From assembly GCF_001184025.1 (NCBI RefSeq), contig NZ_BBYG01000018.1:1-64000 (forward strand): a stretch of DNA of 64,000 bases, written 5' to 3'. The notes under the pieces are model-generated. The model did no database searches, was not told where the DNA came from, and worked only from the letters and a program-made list of their open reading frames with translations. Position numbers and translations under genes: made by a program. Within the stretch, counting starts at the first letter, position 1, and every line of letters begins with the position of its first letter. This document shows positions 63,838 to 64,000 of the stretch, one piece after another. This stretch comes from Streptomyces maremycinicus (GTDB taxonomy: Bacteria > Actinomycetota > Actinomycetes > Streptomycetales > Streptomycetaceae).

Positions 63838-64000
63838 GGGGATGATCGGTTTCGACAGCGACTGTTGAAGCAGGGGAAGCGTGTCGAGGAAGCGGCAATG
63901 ATCTCGTAAACCATATGTCGCAAAAAATAATCGCCAATACCAAGAGCGATTCCCAGTCCTACGCTCTCGCTGCCTAATAAGCAGTGATGTAGGACCCTAA
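63838..64000 (+). ncRNA. ssrA: tmRNA (partial, 3' end outside window)
   Basis: The RNA begins GGGGATGATCGGTTTCGACA, the conserved 5' end of the acceptor-like domain. The tag reading frame starts at GCC 63933 and encodes ANTKSDSQSYALAA before TAA TAA at 63975-63980, with the usual hydrophobic ALAA degradation end. It rescues stalled ribosomes with SmpB, encoded just upstream. The 3' pseudoknots and CCA end lie beyond the window. Confidence 0.97.

Overview
The window looks like a chromosomal core segment of a Streptomyces-type actinomycete. GC is about 70% or more with strong third-position G/C bias, GTG and TTG starts are common, and one in-frame TTA codon is seen (TTA is the rare bldA-dependent codon in this genus). 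The gene order mtrA-mtrB-lpqB-comF-hpf-secA, and later prfB-ftsE-ftsX-smpB-ssrA, is the actinobacterial arrangement. No insertion sequence, prophage, CRISPR array or tRNA was recognised.

Layout. Position 1-200 holds the 3' end of an rRNA operon (5S rRNA and its terminator). A leftward, translationally coupled operon follows (260-5996): a polytopic membrane protein, DUF4129, DUF4350, a MoxR-type AAA ATPase and DUF58. Rightward genes are mtnA, a DUF4265-like gene and the MtrAB-LpqB signalling unit (9501-14212), then a ComF-like phosphoribosyltransferase, hpf, an orphan NarL-type response regulator and secA. Two leftward genes (an AlkX/YcaQ-type glycosylase and a GNAT acetyltransferase) lie before secA. 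After secA come an Rv3235-family gene, a DUF6912 gene, a HAD phosphatase and a DJ-1/PfpI protein. A very large NAD-glutamate dehydrogenase (26545-31503) ends at a near-perfect bidirectional terminator.

The part from 31.6 to 46 kb is a cell-envelope polymer region. It has a TagGH/Wzm-Wzt-like export ABC pair, a TetR regulator, and three large tandem proteins that each join a GT2 glycosyltransferase to a TagB/TagF-like glycerophosphotransferase domain, plus two polytopic membrane proteins that may be lipid-linked sugar transferases. An ohrR/ohr peroxide-defence pair with a clear palindromic operator sits inside it. Next is a leftward sugar ABC importer (46.1-49.8 kb) whose first permease carries a large periplasmic-side insert.

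The last part (50-64 kb) combines signalling and division. A large FHA-FtsK/SpoIIIE-like ATPase diverges from two membrane-anchored Ser/Thr kinases (pkaA and a paralogue), followed by prfB, a Thr/Ser/Gly-repeat surface protein with a LAETG sortase signal, a zinc-ribbon membrane microprotein, ftsE-ftsX, a PDZ-S41 protease with a TTA codon, smpB, and the start of ssrA (tmRNA), which runs off the window.

The most unusual non-coding feature is a set of short-period GC-rich tandem arrays in intergenic gaps. The largest is a roughly 420-bp array with a 21-bp period and an ACCGGT core between tetR and ohrR.
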